Origin: Pseudacidobacterium ailaaui
GTDB lineage: Bacteria > Acidobacteriota > Terriglobia > Terriglobales > Acidobacteriaceae
DNA length: 64,000 nucleotides
Reading direction: 5' to 3'
NCBI RefSeq assembly: GCF_000688455.1
Contig: NZ_JIAL01000001.1
Location: 3,317,001-3,381,000 of the forward strand
A model generated the notes under the pieces. The model saw nothing but the letters and a program-made list of their open reading frames with translations, made no database searches and was not told where the DNA came from. Position numbers and translations under genes: made by a program. Positions 62,592 to 64,000 of the stretch are shown here, one piece after another (the stretch's first letter is position 1; the number at the start of each line of letters is the position of its first letter).

Positions 62592-62960
62592 CTGGAAAAC
62601 GCCATTGACCTCGGAAGGCTCGATCGGTGGCGGGAAAAACGGAGATCGAACCCCCGACTTTGCTCCCCGTAAAAAACGGGCAGACAAACGGACCTGCGCT
62701 TGCATTGCGTATGGGTAACACATCCTTCCGCAAAACCAGCGCACTCAAGTAGATTCACATTTTGGCTTGGAAAGATTTCGCGATCTCTTTTTGAGGAACT
62801 TGTTGCTAAAGCACACAATTCAAACAATTTGCAAAAGGCAAGAAGCACAAACCGAGAGCAAATCCGCTCACTGCGTGGTGATTTCAACAAAGTCCTAGAC
62901 TCTCATTTCTGCGTCAAACTTACTCAGAGAACAACCTGTCCCTTTCCCAGAGGTGATCCG
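62592..62960. other. 369-base gap, no supported gene
   Basis: Both strands were checked. It holds an open frame from 62700 that only feeds into the redoxin gene, a small CCCGT-ACGGG hairpin near 62665-62680 and an 'ATCGAACCCC' piece that looks like part of a tRNA T-arm on the minus strand but does not fold as one. AT-rich DNA at 62760-62850 may contain the promoter of the next gene. Confidence 0.4.
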
Positions 62961-63581
62961 ATGGTTCGTAAATCTCTCCAATATACCTGCGTCATGGCCG
63001 CCATTCTGGTCAGCAGCGTGGCAGCCTTCGCGGTCCGCGTTGGTGGCCCCGCTCCAGACTTTACCGGGACGGACTCCAATGGTAAGACACACAGACTCTC
63101 TGATTTTCGAGGGAAATTTGTCGTCCTCGAATGGACAAACAAGGACTGTCCCTATACCCGCAAGCATTACGAGAGCGGTAATATGCAGGCCCTCCAGAGA
63201 GAGTGGACGGCCCGAGGCGTGGTCTGGCTGACCATCCTCTCCTCTGCCCCAGGCCACCAGGGCTATATGACGGCCGCAGAAGAAAATGCCTACCTTGCCA
63301 GGGAGAAAGCCTCTCCAACAGCGGCGATCCTCGATCCGACCGGTGCCATTGGCCATGAGTACGAAGCCAAAACGACACCGCATATGTTTGTGATTGACCC
63401 TTCCGGAAAGATTATCTATGAGGGCGCAATTGATGATCATCCCACAACGGATCCTGCAGATATCAAAAGCTCGAAGAATTATGTGTCTGCGGCCCTGACG
63501 GAAGCGATGAAAGGCCAGCCTGTCGCCGTCTCTTATACACGCCCTTATGGGTGCTCCGTGAAATACGCGGGCGGAGAATAA
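62961..63581 (+). CDS. Exported redoxin (AhpC/TSA-like) protein
   Basis: 206 residues from ATG 62961. Signal peptide 'MVRKSLQYTCVMAAILVSSV' ends around AAFA. Thioredoxin fold: 'PAPDFTGTDSNGKTHRLSDF', 'VLEWTNKDCPYTRKHYES' with C63 as the single active-site cysteine, 'WLTILSSAPGHQGYM' and 'TTPHMFVIDPSGKIIYEGAI' with the cis-Pro. A C-terminal cysteine ('YGCSVKY') might be the resolving residue. Family members reduce peroxides or act in protein disulfide repair; one cysteine at the motif differs from the usual CxxC. Confidence 0.85.
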   Translation: MVRKSLQYTCVMAAILVSSVAAFAVRVGGPAPDFTGTDSNGKTHRLSDFRGKFVVLEWTNKDCPYTRKHYESGNMQALQREWTARGVVWLTILSSAPGHQGYMTAAEENAYLAREKASPTAAILDPTGAIGHEYEAKTTPHMFVIDPSGKIIYEGAIDDHPTTDPADIKSSKNYVSAALTEAMKGQPVAVSYTRPYGCSVKYAGGE

Positions 63582-63759
63582 ACCCGCAAGAGCAGATCGC
63601 AGAAAATCTTGCGCGGATGCTGTCCCGGTGTCCTCATGGCTCGCTGTCGTACCATCCAGCATCTGTTCGGGATCCCTGTCCTGATTCACATCGGCATCGC
63701 CCTCGTGGCCTGGGGCAGGAAGCCGGACGGCAAAGCTTTGTATGATAGTTGGATCCGCT

Positions 63760-64000
63760 ATGGAACAGACAGTAAAAATCGTTGAATGCCCCCGCGATGC
63801 ATGGCAGGGACTGCCCAAAATCATCCCGGCCGAGGTCAAGGCCGATTATCTGCGTCTTTTGCTGGCCGCCGGATTCAAGCATCTGGATGCTGTTTCCTTT
63901 GTCTCTCCAAAGGCCGTGCCGCAGATGGCCGACTCGGAACAGGTCCTCGAATATCTGGATCCACCCGAAGATGCCGAGATCATCGGAATCGTCGTCAATC
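63760..64000 (+). CDS. HMG-CoA lyase-like protein, N-terminal part
   Basis: 80 residues from ATG 63760 to the window edge. 'EQTVKIVECPRDAWQGLP' is the metal-binding Arg-Asp motif of the DRE-TIM family in degenerate form (CPRDAWQG where lyases have GPRDGLQN), 'KADYLRLLLAAGFKHLDAVS' and 'FVSPKAVPQMADSEQVL' are clear HMG-CoA lyase segments. The enzyme cleaves HMG-CoA to acetoacetate and acetyl-CoA in leucine breakdown; related enzymes do other aldol cleavages. The rest lies outside the window. Confidence 0.85.
   Translation, partial: MEQTVKIVECPRDAWQGLPKIIPAEVKADYLRLLLAAGFKHLDAVSFVSPKAVPQMADSEQVLEYLDPPEDAEIIGIVVN

Noticed and set aside
62630-62670. tRNA or tmRNA 3'-end on the minus strand ('GGGGGTTCGATCTCC')
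   Set aside because: The position after the T-loop is not C, the T-stem mismatches and no D or anticodon arms are found upstream; at best a remnant.
63636-63785. 49-codon frame before the HMG-CoA lyase-like gene
   Set aside because: No ribosome site, overlaps the next gene by 26 bases and shows no family features.

Overview
The window looks like chromosomal DNA of an acidobacterium (Acidobacteriota, Terriglobia; close to Acidobacterium, Edaphobacter or Pseudacidobacterium). The basis is two secreted proteins of the VWFA-related acidobacterial type, a very long TonB-receptor-like outer-membrane protein with an N-terminal carboxypeptidase-regulatory domain, an futalosine-pathway MqnA, a Gram-negative envelope (MsbA-like exporter, PagL-like barrel, porin-like barrel) and many GTG/TTG starts. 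The species call is an inference from gene style.

Layout. 1-0.8 kb: end of a TPR protein and a small exported protein. 0.9-4.7 kb (minus): msbA-like, yicC, gmk, rpoZ. 4.8-6.0 kb: aminotransferase. 6.0-11.4 kb (minus): polA, then metE behind a cobalamin riboswitch. 11.4-20.4 kb (minus): a tight ten-gene run rimO-yacG-pgpA-NHL protein-cinA-plsY-gpsA-ftsY-ribD-ribE. SRP RNA and fabH leave in the other direction at 20.6-21.9 kb. 21.9-23.5 kb: frameshifted VTT/DedA-like gene and mqnA. 23.6-27.3 kb (plus): exported Gfo/Idh/MocA oxidoreductase, FG-GAP protein and ThuA-like protein, a likely sugar-processing unit. 27.4-29.3 kb (minus): arsR-arsC-acr3, probably acquired. 29.5-35 kb: DUF3311/DUF488 pair, GDPD, ZIP transporter, a VWFA protein and a DHA2 efflux pump. 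35.0-35.2 kb: a folded RNA with its own terminator directly before pgeF. 36.1-38.0 kb (minus): HU/IHF, sppA, TlpA-like. 38.0-41.5 kb (plus): GT2, two tandem PTPS/QueD paralogues, folE, truB. 41.8-45.9 kb: a 1040-residue exported protein of unknown function followed by a second VWFA protein. 46-49 kb: PagL-like barrel and yebC (minus), porin-like barrel (plus) behind a perfect 23-bp palindrome. 49.1-52.5 kb: TonB-receptor-like gene, frameshifted. 52.5-55.2 kb: Tat-exported GH10 xylanase coupled to a small ORF; nhaA. 55.4-58.0 kb: ECF sigma, anti-sigma, alcohol dehydrogenase. 58.1-60.7 kb (minus): GT39 and an aldolase. 61.0-64.0 kb (plus): DUF1593 protein, redoxin, start of an HMG-CoA lyase.

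Themes. The housekeeping half (0.9-21.9 kb) couples phospholipid synthesis (plsY, gpsA, pgpA, fabH), protein targeting (ftsY, SRP RNA) and riboflavin synthesis. The second half is accessory: carbohydrate use (Gfo/Idh-ThuA, xylanase, DUF1593, porin, TonB-type receptor), metal/arsenic and envelope functions.

Most worth a second look: the structured RNA before pgeF, the 23-bp palindrome, the unknown 1040-residue exported protein with its VWFA partner, the tandem PTPS-FolE set, and three separate one-base frame breaks (22.14, 32.16, 51.90 kb), which may be sequencing errors or real mutations. No CRISPR array, insertion sequence, prophage or tRNA was seen.
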